Shown here piece after piece: positions 44,801 to 57,085 of a stretch of 64,000 nt of DNA. Every line of letters begins with the position of its first letter. The stretch's first letter is position 1. The position numbers were made by a program, and so were the translations under genes. The stretch is from Adineta ricciae. Taxonomy: Eukaryota; Rotifera; Eurotatoria; Adinetida; Adinetidae. The notes below the pieces were generated by a model that did no database searches, had not been told where the DNA came from, and saw only the letters and a list, made by a program, of their open reading frames with translations. The stretch covers positions 310,001-374,000 of the forward strand of contig CAJNOJ010000083.1 of the NCBI GenBank assembly GCA_905250025.1. The letters run 5' to 3'.

Positions 44801-47295
44801 GCCAACATCATGTACTGGTGATCCTGTATCCGAATGAAGTTCGACGACTTCATATTCCGTTTGTTCCTGTTGTTGCTGGTGAAATCGAAATTATGATTGA
44901 AGGTATCAATATCCTCTTCGAAACATTTTCATCGTTTCTGTTTTGTCATTAAGGCATCACTGGCGTTTCTCGTGATTTCTTCCGCGAAACAATCAAAGTG
45001 AATTATGAAGGTGTGCGTAATTATTATCATACACCAACCGTCTTATTGTTAAATAATCTACCGCGGCAAGTGAATGAATATGATATAGTTGTTCCTGAAA
45101 ATTTTATTCTCCCTTTGCAAAACACTTGGGATTACATACTTGGTTCAGCAACTTGCGAAATATTTATATCCGGCGATGTAGCTGGTCCGTATTTCCTTCT
45201 GGGCTACGATGAATGGCTAAACACAGACAATTTAATTCAACGAACAACGGCTCCAGGTGATGCGGGTGTATTTGATTTCGCTATGATGATTTATAATCTT
45301 CGGTATATGTTACAAGGTTAGTAGTCCGGGTAGACGCTTTCTCCAATACTAATTTCTATTTTTAGGTCATGGTGGTCGTGCATTTGATGAACAAAAATTA
45401 TTACAGGTATTGACTTATGCAAATATGGAATATCTTCGTTTCATGGCTATGTATGTTGATGTTTATCCAGATGAACCGTGGCGTGTTGGTTCATTCAGTC
45501 AATTTGGTTTTTCTAATGAATCTTCTGTGTACCTCACGGCTTGGACATTGATGACATTACGTGATGCCGTTTACCCTGAATGGGAAGAAAAAGGTTTATA
45601 CATTGACCCGAACCTTCGTTCTGATATTGTCAAATTCTTTCTAACAAACCAAAAAGAAAATGGTTCATGGGGTGAAATAACCGGCATCGAAGATCGCCAC
45701 AAGTTTGGCATTCGTTTAACCAATGTCAGTGGAACATACGAACGATTGAATTTATCCTTAACAGCACAAGTTCTGATTGCATTACAAATGAATGTTGATG
45801 TACGTGGAATACCAGGAAAATATTTAACAGGTTCTATTCAACGAGGAAAACAGTGGTTAGAAAAACATTTTCGCCTCATTACCGATGCATTCGATATGGC
45901 CATTGTTACTTATGCTTTGCACCTAACAAATAGTGCTGAACAGGATGCAGCCTTTGCAAGATTAACGCTATTCAAACGAATGAGTAAATACAGAAAATAG
46001 ACAATTTCTTTTTTGTATTGACTTGCTTGGAATGTTTAGATGAAAATGGAATCTATTATTCAAATTTGAATCTGCCATCGATGAGAAAAACATGGCCAAA
46101 CGTCAATCCTCGGTTTGGACCGAAGCCAGTACCGACCGATTTCGAAGCACATGCGGTAACTGCAACAGCATTTGTCGTTATGACATATACTCACAAAGCA
46201 CGAGTAAGGGATGCTGAACAATCTGGTATGTTAGATGATGAAAATAGATCCCTGTTGATCTGACAGTTCTCATATTTCATTAGTGCTCTGGTTACAATCG
46301 ATGCGAAATTACATTGGTGGTTGGTCAGCAACGTATGACTCTTGTATGGCCCAACGTGCTATTGTTGGTTATGCTGTTCTGCGTGGTTTTGAAATTACTG
46401 CTTATAACATTCGAATCAACCTAACATCCGCATCTGGTCCAGGAGAAAGTCATGATCCAGTTGTTATCGTTGACGAAAATATCATCGATACACAAGTTCG
46501 TGATGTTGAACATGTATGGGGCGTGCTTTACATCGACGGATTCGGTAATGGTTACGCATTAATTCAAGTAGGTCATTCTGATATAATTTAAGCAAAAGTA
46601 CAATAGTTGCTTTTTTCCTTAGATGCATGTTGGTGTCAATGTCGAATTTACAAATAAAATTCGTCGCCCGGCTTATGCACCATTTTCAGTAGATGTTCGG
46701 CCAGTACTATCTGGTCGTAACTTTTCAACCATTGACTACAATGTTTGCTTGTCCTGGCGAACGCAAAATGTCGATATATTGAAAGCATCGCGAAGTGGTA
46801 CAGTGTTCGTTGAAATTCAAATTCCAACAGGTTATCGTGTCGAAGAAAAAGATTTGAAATCAATGATTTGGGGATTTTATGTTCGTAATTTGCGCGAAGC
46901 AGAAAACTGGCCTGGTCAAGTTAATTTCGGCTTTCCATACGTTGATTTCAATCCAACTTGCTTTCAATTTCAAGCGAAACGTTGGATACCAGTAGCTAAC
47001 ATTTCACGATACTATGAAGTTCGAGTATACGAGTGGTTCGAACCAGGAAATATGTATCGAGATGTTTATACATTCAGAAATTTGTTCGGCTTAGATATTT
47101 GCGAAGTAAGTGCTATTCATACATGATTTTGTAAGTAATATATTTGTTATCTTCAAGGTGTGTGGATCGTATCAATGTCCGTATTGTCCATACTATGGTC
47201 AGGGAACAGTGCTTATTCAGTCGTTGACCCTGGTTTTTGTCATTGTTTTATGTATAGCTTTTTGTAACTATGTAGATCTGATGATATCTGGTTGA
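41878..47295 (+). CDS. Mcr: alpha-2-macroglobulin family protein, Mcr/TEP6-like, without thioester
   Basis: Ten exons: 41878-42588, 42646-43120, 43177-44292, 44360-44902, 44954-45316, 45366-45983, 46040-46225, 46284-46567, 46623-47105, 47158-47295, giving 1,638 residues. Signal peptide at the start (MNRLSAALFLQLHLLTTIFA). Macroglobulin domains follow, then one LDL-receptor class A module (CTDGTCYPPALRC, DCRDGSDEANC), the alpha-2-macroglobulin domain (LWPYWERELQ, TVPNVITTWVITALAVS), the alpha/alpha toroid, the receptor-binding domain and a C-terminal hydrophobic segment (LIQSLTLVFVIVLCIAF), so it is membrane-anchored. The site where C3/TEP proteins carry GCGEQ reads APGDAGVFDFAMM: no reactive Cys or Gln. 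LDLa plus a lost thioester is the layout of Drosophila Mcr, which acts in septate junctions and cell clearance. Confidence 0.87.
44333..44355. repeat. CT microsatellite in an Mcr intron
   Basis: A (CT)n run forming the polypyrimidine tract of the third intron of the Mcr-like gene, directly before its AAG acceptor. Confidence 0.85.
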
Positions 47296-48185
47296 GAATG
47301 ATGAAATTTTTCACGTGATTGGATACTATTAGCCGAAATTAACTGTAAACGAGTGATTCGTCTCCTGAGCGTTTTGTTTATTTTATTAATATGAACATGT
47401 TTTGTACACTGAACTGAGATAAACTTTAATTAAAAGTTTTCTTTTCTGTGGAATTAAAATATGTCGACTTGACGGTGCGAATGACACGTTCAGCGCGCAA
47501 TTAGGTGTAAGTTTCTTTTTTACTTCTGATCGAAAAAAAACTACTCACAAAATCTTAATTGAACTTCAGTTTCAATAGATAAGTCTAAATCTCAAAATCA
47601 TCTTGGATGACATATAAAAATCTTCTTTGATAAGATAGAAAATCGAGAATCCGAGGGACAGAAACATTGATTAGTGGCGAAACTACTTTTGTCTTTTTTT
47701 AATGAAGGTGAGGACGAGAATTCTTCTCTTCGATGCACACCCTCATCCTTCGAATGAACCAAAGTTTGCACAGCGTGATCTATCTTACAGTTGCGCTAGC
47801 TAACGATGCTGATCATCTCTTTCTCTCTCAGACACATTTACTCTTTTTAACAAAAGAAACGAGTCTCTAAGATGTATAAAACTATACAGATCAAACACAT
47901 ATTGTTTTTTTTTAAGAATTATACAGAAAAAAAAACTGAAGAACTCACTCACTATAGACAAACACTATTTTCATTTCAATAATAACAACTAAATAAAACA
48001 AGACACTTTTCAATTGTTAAAAAAACATCACCATGTGTTATGTCTGCAAAGTTTACTTCAACAAAAAAACCTCTCTTGATGACAACCGACAGATATAATA
48101 TATATATATATATAAGTTGAATTGTTAGTTGCATTCACTTGAAATCTCTCATTGCAAGCACACGTATACATTCACACAGCATCCA
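47296..48185. other. intergenic, promoter side of the sHSP gene
   Basis: An 890-bp AT-rich spacer. GAGAATTCTTCTCTTC near 47719-47734 contains inverted GAA/TTC blocks, but with the wrong spacing for a clean heat-shock element. TATAAA occurs near 47875 and a (TA)n run at about 48093-48114, some 70 bp before the ATG. No gene. Confidence 0.4.
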
Positions 48186-50390
48186 ATGTCGACAAGTATT
48201 AATAGGGTAAGTGATTTTCTGAGCATTTTTCCTTCGTTGAACAATCAATAATTGAATAGCAGAAATTTCATGTTGTCTCATATGCAAATCAGCTTATTGT
48301 TAGAACAATATTTACATATGTAAAAACCACATTGAATTCTCATGTGAACGTCATTTTGCATTGATATGATCAGAGCAGAATGATTCGAAAAGAGGAAAAA
48401 CTTAGTTCATTGGCCTTCAGTCCGCGAGGTACACTAGCAAAAACCTCCTATTCATTTCTTTCTTCCTCTAGTCATCGTCGTTGCCACGACCGTATATCGG
48501 TTCGCGTCGTAATCGACATTATATTTACAACAATCTACCATCAACATCATTATTATCGAATGATTACTTTCTTTCATCGAAATCGTTTCTATCGAATACG
48601 AGTAAACCACGAATCTATATCTCGAATGATCAGCCGAGTGAAAGTTTACAAGAGCGAAATGACAAAGAATTTATCTCGAGTTCTATTCCGCTAGCCGATC
48701 GACAACTTTGTCAAGGACGGAAAACAAGAGATTTTTTATCATCATCGTCGTTATTTCTTCTCCCATCGACTCCAAATAAGACATCTCATCTTTGTCACGA
48801 TCCGTGCTCTTCATCATTTGTGAAAGAACAACAAAAAGTTCCATCCAATCATCTCTACGAAACACGACATTCCTATTGTCAATCATCGAATTCGACAGAC
48901 AAGACTTTAGCATACCAATCACCAATAAAACAATATTCAATTGATAACTATCAAACTAATCTATTAGAAGAAAAAGGCTCACTTCCATCATCTTCAAGAT
49001 TACTCAACGATAGCACTGCTGTTAATAAAGAGAGTGAAACATCATTTCTGCCTTCTTCATTTTCGCTTCCTTATCCTAAATCAACTAATCCAATATTTTC
49101 CTTATCATCATCAACGAACAAAACTAACGATAACAAACCCGTTTCTAAAATATCCAACAATACATTTGCTCGACCGCCATCATCATTACTGAGATATTCT
49201 ACTAGTTCTTGGAATATTAACTCACCAATGTCATCAATCAAATATCCGACAGGTTCAGATGGTTATACGGGACCAATTACTCATTCGTATGACCAACGAA
49301 TTAGTGATCAAGGTACAAAATATGTTATTCGATTGACGACTGATGATTTTGAAGAAAATGAATTTACTATTACACCGTCTTACTCTCGAAATCAATTAAT
49401 TGTTGATGGGAAACATGTAGAAGAAGATCATTTCGGTGGTTTTATTCGGCGAGAAATGCACAAAATCTTTCCTATACCAAAACATATCGATTTAACAAGA
49501 TATTCGTCCTCATACAGTCGGAAAACACGAGAACTAACCATTGAAATGCCTTGCTTACATTCAACAATAACTGAAAAGAAACCAAATTTGTCAAATCGGG
49601 ATACAACAAGTCAATCATTAACATTTTCCTATGGGGATCTTAATCTAACTAATGGTGGACGACATACATCTTCCGCAACTCATTTACAATCAGATCCGCA
49701 TCATAATTTATCGATTACTCCAAATGGCTTTCATACGACATTCACTGATTCATCAAGAACAACACCGGTTGCAGTCACATCGAACAATGATTCGTCCGTA
49801 GGCAAAACAAAACCGTTTGATTTTGATGTATTCCATCGGTCAGCTTTTCGCCCACAAATTCTTCCAGGTTCGTCGAATGACAATAAGAAACTACTCATGT
49901 CTTTAGATCTAACCGATTATCAACCTGAGGATATTCAAGTGTCAATCAAAGATCAAGAACTAATCGTCAAAGCTGAACGAAAAACCGAAAGCGACACACG
50001 CAAATCTCGTTCATCATTCTTCCAATCAACCAGTCTACCACCTCAGACCGATATTGAACGTCTACAATCGAATTATTTGGATGGTAAATTAATCATCGAG
50101 GCGCCGTATCTAGAAAAACATGTCAAAATAATCAATAATAATACTGACATCAATGGGTAAGAAAAACAGCGCACTGATATATACTTCTATTAACAAATCT
50201 ACCATTTTTACGCTTCTAATAATTAATGTCACTGTGTGTTTTATTAATAAAAGACCCTATTTATCCTTAATTCAAAGATTGTATTTGTAGAGACACGGTG
50301 ACTAGATGTGAAAAACAGTCGATAAATGAAGATCCGTATCAACAACGAACAGAGACTGTAATAGAATTCATTCGTCGACGTCGATTATGA
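48186..50390 (+). CDS. small heat-shock protein with two alpha-crystallin domains
   Basis: Exons 48186-48206, 48472-50156 and 50291-50390 give 601 residues, far longer than typical 150-250-residue sHSPs. A Ser/Asn/Thr-rich disordered N-terminal half (about 270 residues) precedes alpha-crystallin domain 1 (KYVIRLTTDDFEENEFTITP to ELTIEMP). A Ser/Thr-rich linker follows, then domain 2 (KKLLMSLDLTDYQPEDIQVS, QELIVKAER, LDGKLIIEAP). The C-terminal exon ends FIRRRRL. sHSPs are ATP-independent holdases; two-domain forms are known in flatworms (Tsp36 type). The tiny first exon (MSTSINR) was joined because it is the only upstream piece in phase with the acceptor at 48471. AATAAA is at 50452. Confidence 0.82.
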
Positions 50391-51436
50391 TTTTGAATCC
50401 TAATCTAAAAATGAGTTTCAATCTTGTGTGTATGCAAAACTCAATTTACCGAATAAAGTAGCTGATTTGTTTGCTCAATAGTTGCCAAACAAACGAATTT
50501 GCACGATACATTCTCTCATCTAGTAATAAAGTCTACAGAAAACATACTTTTCTCTTGTTGGGAAGATTTTGTTCTCGTTCTCGGATGAGTATGAGCAAAT
50601 TATTAATGACCGATAGAATTACGAGTTTCTTTTTCTTCTTCACTCTCTCTCTCTCTACACGATTCTTCTTTTGGTTAATTCAATTATTTTCTCCACTTAC
50701 CGAACTTATGCTTACATCATTTCTTTTAATGTACGCTCTTTTCATCAGTTATTAGATCCGACAGAAATTTAATCAATCGAAAGTTACACAAAAGTAGGTC
50801 TCTGTGTTTTGCTGTCTTCCTTTCTGATCATGTCAATTGGAGAAAGTTCAACTCTAGTAATGTCTCATCAATAATTCACAGCCAGAAACTATGCCGCTCA
50901 GTTCGTTTCAGGGAGAAGTTATTTAGCCCGAACTATGTTACAATAGATGAGGAGAGCACACTTCAATGGTAATGTACACTTGAAAAGAAATTACAGGTAA
51001 ATACGTAATTTGTTTTTTTTCCCAGATGAAACGTCTTCCTTCATCATACCGATATGAATTTTTCTATTAGTGAGGACATGAGATATTCTTGACGAGTCAT
51101 TTTCTATCTATTTTTGATCTCGATCATAAAGGAGAATGGAGAAAAAGACACACGATGATTATACTTTTGGTTATTAGCCTAATCTTTATGGCGAGATATA
51201 TTAAAAAAGAACGGATGTAAGTTTGTATAAAAGCTTAATGAAAAACAAAATGTTCTTTTCTTGTTTTCCTGTTGATTTTTTGCGTGAACATCATCTCGCA
51301 CGACGAGTCTCGATTATTTTCCAGAAGCAAATGCAGCGACAGACTGTGTAGATAACTTATGAAATGTAGATGACAAAGTGCAATAATCGAAAGAATTCTG
51401 TTTTATTTTACTCTCGTTCTTCGTAGAGAAAAATTT
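50391..51436. other. 1-kb intergenic region
   Basis: Contains the sHSP polyadenylation signal (50452-50457). No gene; an open frame at 50471-50755 is Phe/Ser/Leu-rich noise. GTTCTTCGTAG (51416-51426) is a 3' splice-type site just before the next ATG. Confidence 0.45.
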
Positions 51437-53074
51437 ATGAAGAATATGACTCAATTAACAATCGCTACACTATGTCAAGTTCTGTCCAATTTGACACGAA
51501 ATCGATGTACTCTTGCCGAAAATTCCAACACATGTCGCTGTTTCGGTGATATTATCAATCCAAGTACGTCTCTCTGTTATTTCTCTGATTGAATTACCGT
51601 TAAATTGAAATCTTTCAGTGTCAACAACAGTTGTTGTTAATTCAAGTTCAAATATAATGTTAAGCGAAGTATGTCTCATCTTGTTTGTGTTAGCCGTATG
51701 GTTATCAGCTATTGGCTTTTGTCTCAATCAATATAAGTCACTTCGTCGTCTGGAAACTCAAGTGCACTATTGTGTGAGCCGTAAGGATCCGTTGAACATA
51801 GGTGACATCAAAATTGTCGAACGCGAACAAGATTCGATAATTTACAAGAAGAAACGTTATTCGACGATGCCTACTGCGCATATAAATCCCGAAGATTTGA
51901 AATCTATGCATTATGTACAACAATATCTACCGAAATCTTCCATGAAAACCATTCCGTCGACACTTTCAGCGTTAGTTGTCAGCCGAGACAATCTCACTTC
52001 GACAGTTCCTCTTTCATCAACAACTGGCTTTCATTCTGCTATTAATATCTCGTTGACAACACACGATGAAACGTTGGAAGAACATGCAACAATATCAAAT
52101 TCGAATATTAACTATGAATGTAATCATCACAGTTCAAATACACCAGGTAAGAGAAAGTGCACGTCGAAATCTGAATCTGAATTATAAATACCTGACAAAG
52201 ATAATTAAGCTATTCATCTATTTATAATTGATATAGAAAAGAAAAGAATGCTCTAACCGTCATTATAATTTTGTTTCCCTCCTCCTGTTCTTTAATTAGA
52301 ACGTGGTCTCTTGACAAAGCATATATAAATTATTTACCTCCACTTGGTTTTTTTTTAGAAATAATTCACCAGTCACCAGCCTTCGTCGTTCCGTATCTGT
52401 CGATTCCGGGTAGTTTTCAAACATCCTGGACAAATTCTCAATTGTATGATGAGAGTTGCTCGACTCAACATCTGTGTGTTCCAACAGCTGGCATGCGATC
52501 AAATCGTTTCTCTGCTGGAAATATCTCGTTACCTGTCCCGCAAATGACACAACATAATCTTCAAAATCCCGATGAACAGTTAATAGATCCTAACCTGATC
52601 TCGGCTACCGTACGTCGAAGTCTATTGGCATTACACCGTGAAAGTCAAGAGAATATTATGATGTTCAAGAGAAAAGAGCAGACACAGTCGGAAAACGATG
52701 TTCATGGTGTGCTAACACCATTGAAGACGAATATGAAATCGAAATTAAAACATACGCATCCTCAACTTCAACAGTCAGCCCGACCGCACGCAAATACATT
52801 GTCGACTCTACCGAATCAACTGAATAAGAACGAATACGGACAATTTACCTTCGAAAATATCAATGTACGAAAAGAATGTCAAGCTTGTTGCCCATCAATA
52901 GTCCAGTCTTCTTTAGAACGGACACAAGTGATGCGACGAAGTCTGAAAAATTACCCGAAATATTCCACACAGAGTACAAGCGAAAGTGAAACAACTCAAG
53001 GAGAATCATATATTCCAATCAATGACGAAAAATCAACAGATACAATCTTAGAAACAACTGAAAAATCACCGTAA
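51437..53074 (+). CDS. unknown single-pass membrane protein
   Basis: Three exons, 51437-51563, 51619-52146 and 52359-53074, give 456 residues. A short N-terminal part (about residues 1-60) has five cysteines and N-glycosylation sites (NLT and the like) but no obvious signal peptide. It is followed by one strong membrane helix (VCLILFVLAVWLSAIGFCL, about residues 58-78) and then a long polar tail beginning YKSLRRLETQ. This fits a type III protein with a short extracellular end and a large cytoplasmic tail. The tail is Ser/Thr/Gln-rich, with one CQACC cluster near its C-terminal third. No family recognised. Confidence 0.65.
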
Positions 53075-53171
53075 TCTTACGCTATGCTCGATGCAGATAC
53101 ACTTCCAGTGAACTCAACGATAGAAAGAGACGATTTGATTTTACTTTGCAAAAATGATATAAACTTTCAAA

Positions 53172-54428
53172 TTAAAAGACGATTTCTTCAGTTCCATTTT
53201 CAGGAGTGATGTGAGTACCAACAATGAGTGACTTTTGATACGCATTGAGTTTCAGCGGAACTTTCTCCATATGCGATGGTCGATCTACATGAGAGAAGAT
53301 TTGTTTTTGTTTTTTTGTTCGATGATTCTACTGTTCAGATACGTACCTGCTGTGACTAACTCCAACGGCCAATGTGAACATGTAACTCTATTTCGAACGA
53401 AATCTTCCCTTGATTCACGAAATTCTTCCAGACTTTCGAATCGAACGCCATCAGGCTCGAATAAACTCAATGGACTCATGCAAATATAGGCCACAATACG
53501 TAATAGTTGATTGTCTGTTGCTGATTTGTCGTCTTGTTTATCCACTAAACTCGGCGTATTACAATGAACACAGCGAGAATCCCAGACAACTAAATCGCCG
53601 GCTTTGCATTTCACCAGAATTGGATGTATTTGTGCGGCTAATTCTGATGGAATGTTAACATAATCACCCCACACAGCTCTTTCATCGACCGTAAATTGTA
53701 AATCGACAAAGCGTTCATGTGAACCAGGTACAATAACAAGACCACCTGTTGATTCATCATTATCGGTTAAAGCAACTAAGCCTTGAACAGAACATCGTTG
53801 AGGTTTCTGAAACGGATTCTGAACAGAAAAACAAATCAGTTTTAGTCCTGTTTTTGTATTCGTATTCTAACTTGATCACAATGGTACCAACCACTGTCGG
53901 TTTTCCAATCTGGATTTAAGTGCCAATCACGAAAACATCCAGCACCATCGAAAGATACGAATAATTCATCCGAGTTCCATATCTCAGAAAAAACCTTCTT
54001 CACATTTGGATTCCCGCGGACAAACCACATGAATTCTGATTGACCCATCCCATAATCATTTATTATACCAAGTTCATTCAATCCAGGCCTACCACACATT
54101 TCATTCTTCTCTCATACCTTTCCTTTATCAATATCACTCACCAGTTTTTATTCCATGTTTTCGAATCGTCACGTCGGATACTGCACGGTTTTGGCAGATG
54201 TTCCAAATGTTTCCAGAACAAATCTATACTATCGCTGATTTCTTCCCTTGTTAGAATGTCACTGAATACAGCATAGCCACGATCTGTCAAATGCTTGACA
54301 CCCTGTTGAAGTTCATCGATATTCCGAACCGAAAATCTCGGCGAAGTCACTTGATAATTCACACTGACTTGCGATTTGTTCTTTTTAAATGAAGTATTCA
54401 TACTTTCATAGAATAATAAAGATATCAT
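53172..54428 (-). CDS. phytanoyl-CoA dioxygenase (PhyH) superfamily Fe(II)/2-oxoglutarate oxygenase
   Basis: Four exons: 54142-54428, 53872-54088, 53347-53818, 53172-53284, giving 362 residues. The double-stranded beta-helix iron site is visible: WYHCDQ supplies H-x-D and DSRCVHCNTPS supplies the distal His, with LLRIVAYICMSP carrying the Arg region for 2-oxoglutarate. GLVIVPGSHERF is the typical PhyH strand. The C-terminal LKLNAYQKSLIVG resembles the usual closing helix. The substrate is unknown: this branch (long Trp-rich middle, QSEFMWFVRGNPNV) resembles fungal and algal uncharacterised PhyH proteins more than peroxisomal PHYH, and no PTS is evident. The gene converges with the membrane-protein gene, leaving 97 bp between stops. 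Confidence 0.85.
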
Positions 54429-54787
54429 GCACCTTTTTATAGTCTAGATTACTCATTACGTCAAAAGTTTCGCAATAGATAAGAAAATTTCGAAAGATCA
54501 ATATCAAACACAACTGTAAGAACAGAATACAAAATAATACCCATAAATCTCACAATTTCCTACGCTCTCACTCTCTCGTTTCGGATGCTCGAAAGCTAAT
54601 TCTTGCCTAATTATTATTACTAATTCTTTAGCGACATCTGATATATTCCCGTTAACAGAAAGGCAAATACACATAACCAATGGAAATCACATTAACTTAG
54701 TAATAGTAATAGTATTTCTTCCTCTCTTGCTGACTATAACATCGCTTATTGTTTTTCCTGAACTGTGAAGCATCTGGTTCATCAGCA
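54429..54787. other. divergent promoter region between PhyH and ATP5MG
   Basis: A 359-bp spacer between two genes transcribed away from each other. AT-rich; no motif recognised. Confidence 0.45.
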
Positions 54788-55255
54788 ATGGCTGCTATCG
54801 TTAATCGAATTACCGCTCTTGTTCCTAAACTAGCTCTTCGTAAGTTTCTATTCATCAGTGGAAATCCTCTTTGATAGAAAGTAATCGAATTTACAAATAG
54901 CTGTAGCTCGTTATGGTCAATCAAAACTTTCTCGATTCTGGTACTTTGCACGCGTTGAACTTCGACCGCCAATGCCTAGCGAATTCGATCAAGTTCAACG
55001 AGGTATACAACAAATTGTTAAATCTGCATCAACCGGTGCTTGGCGTAATCTGACTGTGAAGGTATAGACACCGTTGATCGGAGGGAAACAAAAAACTAAA
55101 TCGTTCATTTTTAGCAATTCGGACTGAACACTCTCGTCGGTCTGGAAGTTATGTTTTGGTTTTATATAGGAGAATGTATTGGCCGTGGTAGTATCATTGG
55201 TTATCGACCTGGACGCAGTGAAGGCATCCCAGCTCCTTATAAATACTTCATGTGA
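54788..55255 (+). CDS. ATP5MG: mitochondrial ATP synthase subunit g
   Basis: Three exons, 54788-54839, 54901-55061 and 55115-55255, give 117 residues (human 103). Recognised by LSRFWYFARVELRPPMPSEF, the amphipathic IQQIVKSASTG segment followed by NLTVK, and the membrane helix LVGLEVMFWFYIGECIGRG with the GxxxG-like spacing that dimerises F1Fo complexes; it ends GIIGY-type (SIIGYRPGR). It has an extra C-terminal tail of about 15 residues compared with vertebrates. It is a supernumerary Fo subunit of the inner membrane, needed for dimer rows and cristae. Confidence 0.92.
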
Positions 55256-55398
55256 TCTAGCTTGAATCTACTTTCTTTTTCTAACACAGTATCCATCTTT
55301 GACATTTTCTCAACTTTTGTTTGCTTTTATGTTTACTGAAAAGAGAAAAAATAACGACAGCAAACATGTAGGTGTATGAACATTTTTTTAGATGTAAA

Positions 55399-56651
55399 AT
55401 GACTGATGAAATGAATGAAACATTTATGATTCGTGCATCAACGCCGGAAAAAGCGAACGATGACAACGAAATGACGACGGAAAAAATACAGACGAAATTA
55501 ACTCAAGTTCAGCTGAAAACGATATTAAGTGATGGACTCAATTCACACGTTACAACGCAACGACATCAAATATCATCCATAGAACTAAATAGTTTGCCAA
55601 AAGCTCGTGAGAGTATTGTGGTAAACAACCTTTCTCATCTATCTTCACATTAAACTGACCATGTTTGCTGCTTTAGTTTCCAAATGTAATTGATCTGAAT
55701 GTTGGCGGTTGCCGTTACACAACCAGCCTGTCAACACTACGTAAATATGAAGATTCAATGTTAGCTGCTATGTTCAGTGGACGATACGATCTGACCAAAG
55801 ATAAAGATGGAAATATTTTTATAGATCGCGATGGAACGTATTTTGGGTAAGGCACGATTTTTATCTAAATAAGGAGTTCGGAGGATTTGAAAGAAAGATA
55901 CCGATGAGTCTGATTTGGCTTATCTAGAATTCTCCATTTAGACATATTTTAAATTATTTGCGTTGTGATCAAATGCCTCCAGAATCTGTCGCCTTAAATG
56001 TTCTTCGTGAAGGCGAAATGTTCTGTATTAACTCGTTAGTCGCTAAATTAGAAGGTTCAAGTCCATATGTTATCTCCTTACGTCGTCGAGAATCATTTCG
56101 TCGATTGATACCCGACTATGAACATATGAAAGTCGATATTGTCAATCGTTCCGGTGAAAAACGTTCTTCATTTCACGAATCACGAGTCGTCATTACTCAA
56201 TTGGATCATCCGAAGTTGAAAGGAACTATTCCCTGTTATAATTGCAGTCGTGAATTTGTCACGGTTAATCACGGTACGATTCAATTTTCTAATTGACACG
56301 TACATTGAACTTGTTTGTATAGCTTGCGCATTCGAAGGATTAACAGCTGATTTAGAAATTCAACAACAACTAAAACCGACACAATCAGATATTCATATCG
56401 ATATGGACAAACTTATTGCGTAAGAAGAATTATGTTTAGTTCCGATTCTTTCAAACGATTTCTTCTACCTTAGTTTTGTTGTTGATGAGCTAGTTCACGA
56501 TGGTTTCAAAGCTTCGGTTGAACGTGTCACATGTCGATTCAGCGTTCGCTGTCAAAGTTGTACACTTAGTGGTTTATATACCGCTGGCGGAATTCTTGCT
56601 CCGCGCGAATGTCAAAACGTAGCTCATGTCATTAAATTCATCTGGTCATAA
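55399..56651 (+). CDS. KCTD7-like BTB (potassium-channel tetramerisation) protein
   Basis: Five exons, 55399-55620, 55677-55846, 55942-56273, 56323-56419 and 56474-56651, give 332 residues. The BTB/T1 domain (about 75-175) reads VIDLNVGGCRYTTSLSTLRK, DSMLAAMFSGRYDL, FIDRDGTYFGHILNYLR, closest to the KCTD7/KCTD14 group, which are Cullin-3 adaptor proteins. The rest has FRRLIPDYEHMKVDIV and a Cys-containing C-terminal domain (VDELVHDGFKASVERVTCRF), as in KCTD7's own C-terminal fold. The start is the ATG just after TTTTTTTAG (55383-55391). AATAAA is at 56782. Confidence 0.85.
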
Positions 56652-57085
56652 ACTTTCTCTCGCTTTCATCTATTCTCAAATAATTCAATAGTCCATTGTA
56701 TGCTTATACTAGTCAACATCCCGTGCCTTATCTATGTTTTTGATCTGTTAATTTGTCTTGTATTTTATGCCTATTGAACGAAATAAAACTTATTTTTCTG
56801 CTTACGTCTGCTATAAAACGGAGTATGTGCATTTTTTCATCGCTATCGCCAAAGGAACTAATCTCAACGATCGCATTGTATGTGACATTTGTACATACAT
56901 TGATATTTACCAATGATAAGTGTGTCAATCGGTATTCAATTTTGTTTATACATTCAGCTTGACCTTGAAAAGGAAAAGGATCAACCTTTGAACATCTTTA
57001 ACATGGCATTTATCTTCCGAGTCGTTCTTTCAAATATAAGATTAATATTATCTTTCATTTTCTACATTCACTGACGACAGTTTCG
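56652..57085. other. intergenic
   Basis: A 434-bp spacer with AATAAA at 56782-56787 for the KCTD-like gene. No other signal. Confidence 0.45.

Noticed and set aside
47719..47734. Heat-shock element upstream of the sHSP gene
   Set aside because: GAA and TTC blocks are present, but the spacing does not fit nGAAnnTTCn and the site is over 400 bp from the start.
48374..48428. An additional exon in the sHSP gene
   Set aside because: It has plausible splice borders, but in no frame does it join in phase with both the MSTSINR exon and the acceptor at 48471; direct joining of 48206 to 48472 is in phase.
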